In this document: positions 1-7,675 of the stretch, piece by piece | Layout of the letters: every line of letters starts with the position of its first letter | How positions within the stretch are numbered: the stretch's first letter is position 1 | DNA from: [Mycobacterium] zoologicum | GTDB taxonomy: Bacteria; Actinomycetota; Actinomycetes; Mycobacteriales; Mycobacteriaceae | Reading direction: 5' to 3' | Length of the DNA stretch: 64,000 nt | Assembly: GCF_020172665.1 (NCBI RefSeq) | Contig: NZ_CP083985.1 | Location: 31,060 to 95,059 of the forward strand | Notes under the pieces: generated by a model | What the model was told of the DNA's origin: nothing | What the model saw: only the letters and a program-made list of their open reading frames with translations | Database searches by the model: none | Position numbers and translations under genes: made by a program

Positions 1-20
1 GAGATGTGTATAAGAGACAG
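1..20 (+). other. Nextera/Tn5 adapter remnant
   Basis: Bases 2-20 read AGATGTGTATAAGAGACAG, the 19-bp Tn5 mosaic end used in Nextera libraries. The G before it fits the read-2 adapter. This is residual library adapter at a contig edge, not genome. Native sequence starts at about base 21. Confidence 0.97.
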
Positions 21-74
21 CCTCCGCCGCCGCCGGAGCCGCCGCCTCCGCCTCCGCCGGAAGCCGTGCCGTGA
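21..74 (+). CDS. ponA1: ponA1, 3' end only (bifunctional penicillin-binding protein)
   Basis: Only the last 17 codons are present. They encode a proline-rich tail (PPPPPEPPPPPPPEAVP) ending at TGA 72-74. Mycobacterial PonA1, the bifunctional transglycosylase/transpeptidase of peptidoglycan synthesis, ends in such a tail and sits directly upstream of the Rv0051-type gene that follows here. The stop overlaps the next GTG start as GTGA, so the two genes are probably translationally coupled. The gene is cut by the contig edge, and the assignment rests on tail composition and gene order. Confidence 0.75.
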   Translation, partial: PPPPPEPPPPPPPEAVP

Positions 75-1714
75 CCGAAGAGATCGCCGAACGGCTGGTC
101 CGTTCGCCACGCCGGATGGCCACGGACCTGCGCACCGCCGACGATCGAGACCTGCCGAGCCGCACCGACGCGCTCACCCATGCGCTATCGGGCACCATCG
201 GCGGGCCGGTGGGCCGACACGCACTGATCGGGCGGACCCGGTTCATGACCCCACTGCGGGTGATGTTCCTGATCGCCGTGCTGTTTTTGGCCCTGGGCTG
301 GACCAGTAAGGCGGCCTGCCTGCAGAGCGCCGGCACCGGTGGCCCCGACCAGCGGGTGGCCAACTGGGACAACGAGCGGGCCTACTTCGAGCTGTGCTAC
401 TCCGACGTCGTCCCGCTCTACACCGCCGAGCTGCTCGACCAGGGCAAGTTCCCCTACCGGTCCAGCTGGGTCGAGAAGGACGGCAAGGGCCAGGAGCAGA
501 CCCGCTACGACGGTGCGCCTGCGGTGCGCTACATGGAGTATCCGGTGGTCACCGGGCTCTACCAGTACGCCGCGATGGCGCTGGCCAAGACCTATACCGC
601 GATCGCCAAGGTGCTGGCCATCCCGGCGCTGCTCGGGGTGGCCGAGGTGGTGGTGTTCTTCGACATCGTCGCGCTGGGCCTGGCGCTGGCCTGGCTGGCG
701 ACGGTGTGGGCCACGTCCGGGCTGGCCGGACGACGGATCTGGGATGCCGCCTTGGTGGCGGCCTCGCCACTGGTGATCTTCCAGATCTTCACCAACTTCG
801 ACGCGTTGGCCGTCGCGTTGGCCACCTGCGGGCTGCTGGCCTGGGCACGACGGCGGCCGACGGCCGCGGGGGTGCTGCTCGGGGTGGGCGCGGCGGCCAA
901 GCTCTACCCGGTGCTGCTGCTGGGCCCGCTGCTGGTGCTGGGACTGCGCACCGGACGGCTGGCCGAGGTCAAGCGCACCGCGTCGACGGCGGCGCTGAGC
1001 TGGCTGGCGGTCAACCTGCCGGTGATGCTCTACGCGCCGCGTGGGTGGAGCGAATTCTTCCGGCTCAACTCCCGCCGCGGCGACGACATGGACTCGCTGT
1101 ACAACGTGGTGAGATCACTGACCGGCTGGCGCGGGTTCGATGGCGACCTCGGGTTGTGGGAGCCGCCGGTGGTGCTCAACAGCGTCGTCGCGGTGTCGTT
1201 CGCGCTGTGCTGTGTCGGCATCGGCTACATCGCGCTGACCGCGCCGCGGCGGCCCCGGCTGGCGCAGCTGGCGTTCCTGCTGATCGCCGCGTTCCTGCTG
1301 ACCAACAAGGTGTGGAGTCCGCAGTTCTCGCTGTGGCTGGTGCCGTTGGCGGTGCTGGCGTTGCCGCATCGCCGGCTGCTGTTGGCCTGGATGACCGTCG
1401 ACGCGCTGGTGTGGGTGCCGCGGATGTACTACCTCTACAGCGTGCCGGACCGCAGCCTGCCCGAGCAGTGGTTCACCAGCGTGGTGCTGCTGCGTGACGT
1501 GGCGGTGTTCGGATTGTGCGTGCTGGTGATCCGGCAGATCTACCGCCCTCAGTGCGACTTGGTGCGGGCCCGCGGGTGGGCCGACGATCCCGCCGGCGGG
1601 GTGTTCGACGGCGCGCCGGACAACCCGCCGGCGTGGCTGCCGGCCCGCCTGCGCCCGTCGTCGGCGAGGACGCCCGTCCCGGCCGATTTCGTTCCGCAGC
1701 CCAGCCTCCGGTAG
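71..1714 (+). CDS. GT87-family (DUF2029) integral membrane glycosyltransferase, Rv0051-like
   Basis: The 547-residue protein has a soluble N-terminus of about 60 residues, then many hydrophobic segments (for example around residues 63-80, 160-220, 250-310, 365-460). It closely resembles M. tuberculosis Rv0051, including the stretches GGPVGRHALIGRTR, QRVANWDNERAY and NKVWSPQFSLWLVPLAVLAL. GT87 proteins are polyprenyl-phosphate-sugar-dependent mannosyl- or arabinosyltransferases of the envelope; the exact substrate is not known from sequence. GTG at 71 is chosen because it overlaps the ponA1 stop (GTGA) and keeps the conserved N-terminus. Its place after ponA1 fits an envelope role. Confidence 0.85.
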   Translation: MTEEIAERLVRSPRRMATDLRTADDRDLPSRTDALTHALSGTIGGPVGRHALIGRTRFMTPLRVMFLIAVLFLALGWTSKAACLQSAGTGGPDQRVANWDNERAYFELCYSDVVPLYTAELLDQGKFPYRSSWVEKDGKGQEQTRYDGAPAVRYMEYPVVTGLYQYAAMALAKTYTAIAKVLAIPALLGVAEVVVFFDIVALGLALAWLATVWATSGLAGRRIWDAALVAASPLVIFQIFTNFDALAVALATCGLLAWARRRPTAAGVLLGVGAAAKLYPVLLLGPLLVLGLRTGRLAEVKRTASTAALSWLAVNLPVMLYAPRGWSEFFRLNSRRGDDMDSLYNVVRSLTGWRGFDGDLGLWEPPVVLNSVVAVSFALCCVGIGYIALTAPRRPRLAQLAFLLIAAFLLTNKVWSPQFSLWLVPLAVLALPHRRLLLAWMTVDALVWVPRMYYLYSVPDRSLPEQWFTSVVLLRDVAVFGLCVLVIRQIYRPQCDLVRARGWADDPAGGVFDGAPDNPPAWLPARLRPSSARTPVPADFVPQPSLR

Positions 1715-1747
1715 CCTGACCGGGTTGCCGACGCAGGCGACCCTCCT

Positions 1748-1767
1748 GCCGTGGTCACATCCACGGC
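1748..1767 (+). promoter_or_regulatory. Hairpin in the rpsF leader, possible S6:S18 autoregulatory site
   Basis: A perfect 7-bp inverted repeat, GCCGTGG-N6-CCACGGC, ends about 15 nt before the rpsF Shine-Dalgarno. Many bacteria have an S6:S18-binding hairpin in the rpsF leader that gives feedback control of the operon. The hairpin is seen; the regulatory role is inferred, and the diagnostic CCG element was not confirmed. Confidence 0.35.
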
Positions 1768-1800
1768 CGCACTACGACCATAGGAGGTGATGAGGTTCCC

Positions 1801-2091
1801 ATGCGTCCATACGAAATCATGGTCATCCTTGACCCCACTCTCGACGAGCGCACTGTCGCCCCGTCCTTGGAGACGTTCTTGAACGTCGTCCGCAAAGACG
1901 GTGGCACCGTGGACAAGGTCGACATCTGGGGCAAGCGCCGCCTGGCCTACGAGATCGCCAAGCATGCCGAGGGCATCTACGCGGTGATCGACGTCAAGGC
2001 GGCTCCGGCCACGGTGTCCGAACTTGACCGTCAGCTCGGCCTGAACGAGTCGGTGTTGCGCACCAAGGTGATGCGCACCGACAAGTCGTAG
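1801..2091 (+). CDS. rpsF: 30S ribosomal protein S6
   Basis: The 96-residue protein begins [16 protein letters not shown] and has the family's usual length. S6 binds S18 on the platform of the 30S subunit. The AGGAGGTGAT Shine-Dalgarno (1782-1791) is an almost perfect anti-16S match. It is the first gene of rpsF-ssb-rpsR-rplI, which normally forms one transcript linking ribosome assembly to single-strand DNA binding. The leader contains a hairpin that could serve autoregulation. Confidence 0.98.
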   Translation: MRPYEIMVILDPTLDERTVAPSLETFLNVVRKDGGTVDKVDIWGKRRLAYEIAKHAEGIYAVIDVKAAPATVSELDRQLGLNESVLRTKVMRTDKS

Positions 2092-2160
2092 CCCGCTGTC
2101 GCCGCCGTTGCGTAGGCTCAGCTCCACATGCAGCGCGACACCGATCTATAGGAGGGCCCC

Positions 2161-2679
2161 GTGGCCATTGGTGACACCACGATCACCGTCGTCGGAAACC
2201 TGACGGCCGATCCGGATCTGCGGTTCACCCCCTCGGGGGCGGCAGTCGCCAACTTCACGGTGGCGTCCACTCCGCGGGTCTATGACCGGCAGAGCGGTGA
2301 GTGGAAGGACGGCGACGCGCTGTTCCTGCGGTGCAACATCTGGCGCGAGGCTGCCGAGAACGTGGCCGAGAGCCTCACCCGCGGCTCGCGGGTGATCGTC
2401 ACCGGCCGGCTGCGGCAGCGGTCCTTCGAAACCCGCGAGGGGGAGAAGCGAACCGTCGTCGAGGTCGAGGTCGACGAGATCGGTCCGTCGCTGAAGTACG
2501 CGACCGCCAAGGTCAACAAGGCCAGCCGCGGCGGCGGTGGCGGGGGCTTCGGCGGCGGTGGCGGCGCGCCGTCTCAGGCGTCGGGGATGTCCGCCGGTGG
2601 CGCCCCCGCGGAGGACCCGTGGGGCAGTGCTCCGGCGTCCGGCTCCTTCGGTGGCGCCGACGACGAACCGCCCTTCTGA
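2161..2679 (+). CDS. ssb: Single-stranded DNA-binding protein
   Basis: The 172-residue protein has an N-terminal OB fold (about residues 1-115, starting [20 protein letters not shown]), a long glycine-rich linker (about 120-150) and the acidic tip DDEPPF that recruits replication and repair partners. It coats single-stranded DNA as a tetramer. GTG at 2161 follows AGGAGG (2150-2155). Placement between rpsF and rpsR is standard for mycobacteria, and length and linker fit mycobacterial SSBa. Confidence 0.98.
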   Translation: MAIGDTTITVVGNLTADPDLRFTPSGAAVANFTVASTPRVYDRQSGEWKDGDALFLRCNIWREAAENVAESLTRGSRVIVTGRLRQRSFETREGEKRTVVEVEVDEIGPSLKYATAKVNKASRGGGGGGFGGGGGAPSQASGMSAGGAPAEDPWGSAPASGSFGGADDEPPF

Positions 2680-2712
2680 ACTAACGAACCACAGCACGAA
2701 AGAGACAGGTAG

Positions 2713-2967
2713 ATGGCCAAATCCAACAAGCGGCGTCCGGCTCCCGAGAAGCCGATCAAGACTCGCAAGTGCGCGTTCTGCTCTAACAAGAAGCAGGTGA
2801 TCGACTACAAGGACACCTCGCTGCTGCGCACCTACATCAGTGAGCGGGGCAAGATCCGCGCCCGCCGGGTGACCGGCAACTGCGTTCAGCACCAGCGCGA
2901 CGTCGCGCTCGCGGTGAAGAACGCCCGCGAGGTCGCGTTGCTGCCCTTCACCTCGTCGGCGCGCTAG
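2713..2967 (+). CDS. rpsR: 30S ribosomal protein S18
   Basis: The 84-residue protein begins [14 protein letters not shown] and contains KCAFC near residue 20 and GNCVQH near residue 56. The cysteines indicate the zinc-binding (C+) form, corresponding to rpsR1 of M. tuberculosis. S18 pairs with S6 on the 30S platform. It lies 33 nt after ssb and 32 nt before rplI. The Shine-Dalgarno is weak (GACAGG), typical of an internal operon gene. Confidence 0.96.
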   Translation: MAKSNKRRPAPEKPIKTRKCAFCSNKKQVIDYKDTSLLRTYISERGKIRARRVTGNCVQHQRDVALAVKNAREVALLPFTSSAR

Positions 2968-2999
2968 CCGATCGCATAAGTCAGAGAAAGTACGAAACG

Positions 3000-3458
3000 A
3001 TGAAGCTGATTTTGACCGCTGAGGTGGACCACCTCGGAGCGGCCGGAGACTCTGTCGAGGTCAAGGACGGATACGGCCGTAACTACCTGCTCCCGCGGGG
3101 GCTGGCGATCGTCGCCTCGCGCGGCGCGCAGAAGCAGGCCGACGACATCCGCCGGGCCCGCGAGACCAAGCAGGTGCGCGACCTGGACCACGCCAAGGAG
3201 CTCAAGGAGGCTTTGCAGGCGCTGGGCACCGTCACGCTGCCGGTGAAGACCGCTGGCGACTCGGGCAAGCTGTTCGGCTCGGTGACCGCCGCTGACGTGG
3301 TGGCCGCGATCAAGAAGGCCGGCGGACCGAACCTGGACCGGCGGATCGTGCGGTTGCCCAAGGCGCACATCAAGTCCGTCGGCAGCCACCCGGTGTCGGT
3401 GCACCTGCACCACGACGTGAACGTCGACGTCACGCTCGACGTCACCGCGGCGAACTAA
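3000..3458 (+). CDS. rplI: 50S ribosomal protein L9
   Basis: The 152-residue protein has the N-terminal RNA-binding domain ([13 protein letters not shown]..., with the conserved [16 protein letters not shown] at about residues 21-36), a long connecting helix and a C-terminal domain (about 80-150). L9 binds 23S rRNA at the base of the L1 stalk. It is the last gene of the rpsF operon and is followed within 15 nt by a strong terminator hairpin. Length matches the family. Confidence 0.97.
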   Translation: MKLILTAEVDHLGAAGDSVEVKDGYGRNYLLPRGLAIVASRGAQKQADDIRRARETKQVRDLDHAKELKEALQALGTVTLPVKTAGDSGKLFGSVTAADVVAAIKKAGGPNLDRRIVRLPKAHIKSVGSHPVSVHLHHDVNVDVTLDVTAAN

Positions 3459-3472
3459 GCAAGACATTCAGC

Positions 3473-3509
3473 AGCCCCGGTGGTCCCTGGTTGGGACCGC
3501 CGGGGCTTT
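3473..3509 (+). terminator. Terminator hairpin after rplI
   Basis: A 15-bp stem (one G-U pair) joins AGCCCCGGTGGTCCC (3473-3487) to GGGACCGCCGGGGCT (3493-3507) over a 5-nt loop, followed by only a short T run. It sits directly after rplI and has the G+C-rich, U-poor form usual in mycobacteria. Confidence 0.85.
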
Positions 3510-3523
3510 GCTGTGCCGAATTT

Positions 3524-3543
3524 GAGTTAACTTCAATTAACTC
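3524..3543. repeat. A+T-rich inverted repeat between rplI and dnaB
   Basis: A perfect inverted repeat GAGTTAA-N6-TTAACTC, notably A+T-rich for this genome, lies just after the rplI terminator. It could be a protein-binding site or part of a dnaB promoter region. The rest of 3544-3941 holds no convincing gene but contains several DnaA-box-like sequences. Confidence 0.5.
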
Positions 3544-3785
3544 CGGCAAACATTTGGCCGGTGTGGTATCGCGAGGCCTGTTCACCTGACGGTGGAACGA
3601 CGTCTACCCGTCGGCAAGACAACACGCCCAAGGTGTCTACCTGAGCCGACACGCCGAAGGGATTGTCCTCCACAGCCCCGGGCGCCCTGCGTGGTGCGCT
3701 TACCTGCAGTGATGACCAGCCGCGGAGCGTTGCTCCACAAGTCTTCCCCACCATCCCAAACAAGTGGAGGGCCGGTGTACACACG

Positions 3786-3807
3786 TCATCCACACCTTTG
3801 TGAACAA
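3786..3807. promoter_or_regulatory. Candidate DnaA boxes upstream of dnaB
   Basis: TCATCCACA (3786-3794) fits the mycobacterial DnaA-box pattern T(T/C)(G/A)TCCACA. TTGTTCACA on the minus strand (3799-3807) differs by one base. Weaker CTCCACA sites occur at 3666-3674 and 3731-3739. The cluster ends about 135 nt before the dnaB start, so DnaA-dependent control of the helicase gene is possible but unproven. Confidence 0.35.
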
Positions 3808-3941
3808 GCCCGGTTGTTGCGCCTGCCAGCAACGCCTAGCGTCAACCCGGCACGACGCGGCGAGGTTTGTCAGAGCCTGCGGATATGGTCGGGCATATGC
3901 GTCGAATAGACGTTCGATCGTGCGGCGAAGGAGGCGAGCGG

Positions 3942-6900
3942 ATGGCGGTTGTCGACGACCGCGGGCACTCTGAGCTGGAGGAACCGCCCCGTGAGGACGT
4001 TGGCCGTCAGCCACCCCAGGACGTCGCCGCCGAACAATCGGTGCTCGGTGGGATGCTGCTGTCCAAGGACGCCATCGCCGACGTGCTGGAGCGGCTGCGC
4101 CCCAGCGACTTCTACCGCCCGGTGCACCAGAACATCTACGACGCGATCCTGGACCTCTACGGCCGCGGTGAGCCCGCTGACGCGGTGACGGTGGCCGCCG
4201 AGCTGGACCGCCGGGGCCTGCTGCGCCGGGTGGGCGGCGCCCCCTATCTGCACACCCTGATCTCCACGGTGCCCACGGCCGCCAACGCCGGCTACTACGC
4301 CGGGATCGTCTCGGAGAAGGCGATCCTGCGCCGCCTGGTGGAGGCCGGTACCCGGGTGGTGCAGTACGGCTACGCCGGCGCGGAGGGCGCCGATGTGGCC
4401 GAGGTGGTCGATCGCGCCCAGGCCGAGATCTACGACGTCGCCGACCGCCGGCTCTCGGAGGACTTCGTCCCCCTGGAAGACCTGCTGCAGCCCACCATGG
4501 ACGAGATCGACGCGATCGCCTCGCACGGCGGCATCGCGCGCGGTGTGCCGACCGGGTTCACCGATCTGGATGAGGTGACCAACGGGCTGCACCCGGGGCA
4601 GATGGTGATCATCGCGGCGCGGCCGGGCATGGGGAAGGCACTGTGCTTGAAGACGCCCCTGGCCACCCCAACGGGGTGGACCACGATGGGCGAGGTGGCG
4701 GTCGGTGATCAGTTGCTGGACGCCGACGGGCAGCCCACCCGCGTCGTGGCCGCCACCGGCATCCTGTTGGGCCGGCCCTGTTACGAAGTCGAGTTCTCCG
4801 ACGGAACGGTGATCGTCGCCGACGCCGAGCATCTGTGGCCGACGGACGCGGGTGTGCGGACTACCGCGCAGTTGCGCTGCGGGCTGGACCGGATCGCCCC
4901 GGCGGGTTCGGCGGTGCGGGCCGGTGGGGGCACCGCGCTGCTGGCGCCGGCGTTGAGCCTGGTGTCGGTGCGGCGGGTGCCCAGCGTGGCGGTGCGCTGC
5001 GTGCAGGTGGACAACCCGGAGCGGCTCTACCTGGCCGGCCGAGGCATGGTGCCGACCCACAACTCCACGCTGGCCCTGGACTTCATGCGGTCGTGCTCGA
5101 TCAAGAACCGACTGCCCAGCGTCATCTTCTCCCTGGAAATGGGCAAGTCCGAGATCGTGATGCGGCTGCTGTCGGCCGAGGCGAAGATCAAGCTGGGCGA
5201 CATGCGCTCGGGCCGGATGACCGACGACGACTGGACCCGGCTGGCCCGGCGGATGAGTGAGATCAGCGAAGCGCCGCTCTACATCGACGACTCACCGAAC
5301 CTGACCATGATGGAGATACGCGCCAAGGCCCGCCGGCTCAAGCAGAAGGCCGACCTGCGCCTGGTGGTGGTCGACTACCTGCAGCTGATGTCCTCGGGCA
5401 AGAAGGTCGAGTCGCGCCAGATCGAGGTCTCGGAGTTCTCCCGGCACCTCAAGCTGCTGGCCAAGGAGCTGGAGCTTCCGGTGATTGCGCTCAGCCAGCT
5501 CAACCGTGGGCCCGAGCAGCGCACCGACAAGAAGCCGATGCTCTCGGATCTGCGTGAATCGGGCTGCCTGACCGCCTCGACGCGAATCCTGCGGGCCGAC
5601 AAGGGCTCCGAGGTCACCCTGGGCGAGTTGATGCGGACGGGGGAGCGCCCCCTGGTGTGGTCGCTGGATGAGCGGCTGCGGATGGTGGCCCGGCCGATGA
5701 CCAACGTGTTCCCCAGCGGACACCGCGAGGTGTTCAAGCTGCGGATGGCCTCGGGCCGTGAGGTCGAGGCCACCGCGAATCACCCGTTCCTCACGCTGGA
5801 CGGTTGGGTTGCGTTGGGCGACTTGAACGTCGGGGACCGCCTGGCGGTGCCGCGGCGGGTGCCCGAGCCGGTAGAGACCACGCGGATGGAAAACAGCGAG
5901 GTCATTCTGCTGGCGCACATGATCGGCGACGGGTCGTGCGTGAAGAACCAGCCGATCCGGTATGCGTCGATCGACGAGGCGAACCTGACCGCGGTGACCG
6001 CGGCGGCCATGCACTTCGGGGTGATGGCGGTGCGCGACGAGTACCCGGCGGCGCGGGTGACCACGTTGCGGCTGCCGGCGCCGTTCCACCTGACGCACGG
6101 TAAGCGCAATCCGATCGCGGCGTGGCTCGATGGGCTGGGGCTGTTCGGCAAGCGCAGCTACGAGAAGTTCGTGCCGCAAGAGGTTTTCGCGCTGCCGAAC
6201 GATCAGGTGGCGCTGTTCCTGCGGCACCTGTGGGCCACCGACGGATCGGTGATTTGGGACGCCAAGCGCAGTATCGGCCGGATCTACTACGCGTCGACCA
6301 GTCGCCAGCTGATTGATGACGTGGCGGCCCTGCTGTCACGGGTGGGGGTGTTCGGCCGGATCAAGCGGGTACCCAAGGCCGGCTATCGCGACTCGTGGCA
6401 CCTGGTCATCTACGGCGCCGAGCATCAAGTGCGGTTCCTGCACAACGTCGGTGCCCAGGGCGCTAAAGCGGTGGGAGCCAAGGAGATTCTGTCGCACCTG
6501 CAAGGCGTGGCACGCAACCCCAACCTGGACACCGTGCCTAAGGAGGTCTGGACACAGGTCCGCCGGGCACTGGCGGATCAGCAGATGTCCCAACGCGAAT
6601 TCGCCGCGGCCATGGACACCAAGTTCTGCGGGTCGACCATGTGGAAACATGCGCCGAGCCGGGACCGGCTGCACCGCGCCGCCGCGGTGCTCGAAGACCT
6701 GGAAATTCACGCGATCGCGACCAGCGACGTGTTCTGGGACAGCATCGTCGAGATCACTAGCATCGGTGAGCACGATGTGTTCGACGGGACCGTGGACGGC
6801 ACGCATAACTTTGTGGCCCAGGGGATTTCGGTCCATAACAGTCTTGAACAAGATGCTGACATGGTGATCCTGCTGCACCGTCCGGACGCCTTCGAGCGCG

Positions 6901-7019
6901 ACGACCCGCGTGGTGGTGAGGCCGACCTGATCCTGGCCAAGCACCGTAACGGGCCGACGAAGACCGTGACGGTGGCGCACCAGCTGCATTTGTCGCGGTT
7001 TACGAACATGGCGCACTGA
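3942..7019 (+). CDS. dnaB: Replicative DNA helicase DnaB, interrupted by two inteins
   Basis: The 1025-residue precursor splices to about 458 residues, the usual DnaB size. The start MAVVDD matches M. tuberculosis DnaB and follows AAGGAGG (3927-3934); an in-frame GTG at 3867 would only add an unconserved tail. Extein parts show the N-terminal domain (AAEQSVLGGMLL), the RecA-like ATPase domain with a Walker A motif that becomes RPGMGKST only after splicing, VVVDYLQLM (Walker B) and QLNRGPEQRTDKKPMLSDLRESG. Intein 1 (residues 233-374) lies within Walker A; intein 2 (residues 542-966) follows LRESG. DnaB is the hexameric helicase that unwinds DNA at the fork, so activity should require both splicing events. 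Confidence 0.97.
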   Translation: MAVVDDRGHSELEEPPREDVGRQPPQDVAAEQSVLGGMLLSKDAIADVLERLRPSDFYRPVHQNIYDAILDLYGRGEPADAVTVAAELDRRGLLRRVGGAPYLHTLISTVPTAANAGYYAGIVSEKAILRRLVEAGTRVVQYGYAGAEGADVAEVVDRAQAEIYDVADRRLSEDFVPLEDLLQPTMDEIDAIASHGGIARGVPTGFTDLDEVTNGLHPGQMVIIAARPGMGKALCLKTPLATPTGWTTMGEVAVGDQLLDADGQPTRVVAATGILLGRPCYEVEFSDGTVIVADAEHLWPTDAGVRTTAQLRCGLDRIAPAGSAVRAGGGTALLAPALSLVSVRRVPSVAVRCVQVDNPERLYLAGRGMVPTHNSTLALDFMRSCSIKNRLPSVIFSLEMGKSEIVMRLLSAEAKIKLGDMRSGRMTDDDWTRLARRMSEISEAPLYIDDSPNLTMMEIRAKARRLKQKADLRLVVVDYLQLMSSGKKVESRQIEVSEFSRHLKLLAKELELPVIALSQLNRGPEQRTDKKPMLSDLRESGCLTASTRILRADKGSEVTLGELMRTGERPLVWSLDERLRMVARPMTNVFPSGHREVFKLRMASGREVEATANHPFLTLDGWVALGDLNVGDRLAVPRRVPEPVETTRMENSEVILLAHMIGDGSCVKNQPIRYASIDEANLTAVTAAAMHFGVMAVRDEYPAARVTTLRLPAPFHLTHGKRNPIAAWLDGLGLFGKRSYEKFVPQEVFALPNDQVALFLRHLWATDGSVIWDAKRSIGRIYYASTSRQLIDDVAALLSRVGVFGRIKRVPKAGYRDSWHLVIYGAEHQVRFLHNVGAQGAKAVGAKEILSHLQGVARNPNLDTVPKEVWTQVRRALADQQMSQREFAAAMDTKFCGSTMWKHAPSRDRLHRAAAVLEDLEIHAIATSDVFWDSIVEITSIGEHDVFDGTVDGTHNFVAQGISVHNSLEQDADMVILLHRPDAFERDDPRGGEADLILAKHRNGPTKTVTVAHQLHLSRFTNMAH
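4638..5063 (+). other. DnaB intein 1: class 3 mini-intein inside the P-loop
   Basis: The 142-residue intein sits between GMGK and STLALDF, inside Walker A. Its first residue is Ala, not Cys or Ser, so class 1 splicing is impossible. It has the class 3 WCT signature: Trp67 (EHLWPT), Cys121 (VRCVQV) and Thr140 before the terminal His141-Asn142, with Ser as the +1 extein residue. There is no endonuclease domain. Class 3 inteins use the block F Cys as first nucleophile. The M. smegmatis DnaB intein at this site has been reported to be sensitive to oxidative stress; the same behaviour here is inference. Confidence 0.9.
5565..6839 (+). other. DnaB intein 2: class 1 intein with LAGLIDADG endonuclease
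   Basis: The 425-residue intein starts CLTASTRIL and ends VHN, with Ser+1 (SLEQDADM), at the same site as the M. tuberculosis DnaB intein. Cys1, a block B TANH motif and the C-terminal His-Asn are present, so class 1 splicing is expected. Two LAGLIDADG-like helices, LAHMIGDGSCV and LRHLWATDGSV, keep their acidic residues, so the homing endonuclease may still be active. Confidence 0.93.
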
Positions 7020-7040
7020 GGGAGAACTTCAGACAGACGC

Positions 7041-7656
7041 GCGCGCGGCCTCACCCAGCCGGAACGCGTTGAAATATCCAGCCGGCGGCTGGTAGAGGCC
7101 GCTGCTGAACTCATTGCCGAGAAGGGCTGGGAAGCGACGACAGCTGCCGAGATTGGTCGGCGAGCGGGCTACAGCCGTGCGATGGTGCACGCACGATATG
7201 GAAGCAAAGATGCGATCCTGGACGCGTTCTTCGAGCATGACTACGTCAGGCGCTTGAGTCCTGATGTGGATCCAGACAGCACTGGGCTAGCCAGAGCAGG
7301 CTCTCGCGCACTTCGGTAGGATGGCAGAGCTGCACTTTGAGGACCGGGACTTCCTGCGTGCGATGTTTGTCGCCAGCTTCGAGGGCGTCAAGATGACCTC
7401 AGCCCTACGGACCCGGGTCCAAGAGTACGTCCGCAACGGCAGCGACAATGTGAAAGCAGGCCTACTCAAGGGCCTGTCCGACGGGTCGGTGCGCACCGAT
7501 GTCGATCTGGAGCGAGCGGCCAGAGAGATCAGCGCAGCGGTATTCGGGCTGGCCTATCAGTGGGCGCTGCTACCTGATGACTATGATTTCGAGCGCGAAT
7601 TAGACTATGTCCGTGCACGATTCGTTGCGGCGTACTCTTCGACCGCTGAAGGGTAG
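7041..7656 (+). pseudogene. TetR-family regulator, 5'-less and frameshifted
   Basis: Translation from about 7041 gives a TetR helix-turn-helix (LVEAAAELIAEKGWEATT, then GYSRAMVHARYGSKDAIL). This frame is the dnaB frame, follows the dnaB stop directly and has no usable start codon. It stops at 7317-7319, but the ligand domain continues in the next frame (PEQALAHFGRM, then AELHFEDRDF from 7324) to 7656. A frameshift near 7265-7290 splits the gene. The C-terminal part alone (from ATG 7321, 111 residues) lacks a DNA-binding domain. The gene is most likely dead. Confidence 0.75.
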
Positions 7657-7675
7657 CAGAGACGATCCACCCGGC

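Noticed and set aside
3592..3909. 105-residue open frame between rplI and dnaB
   Set aside because: No ribosome site or family resemblance; the high Arg/Pro content looks like non-coding G+C-rich sequence, and the region has DnaA-box-like sites instead.
3867..3941. Earlier GTG start for dnaB, adding 25 residues
   Set aside because: The extra residues are not conserved; ATG 3942 matches the known DnaB N-terminus and follows AAGGAGG.
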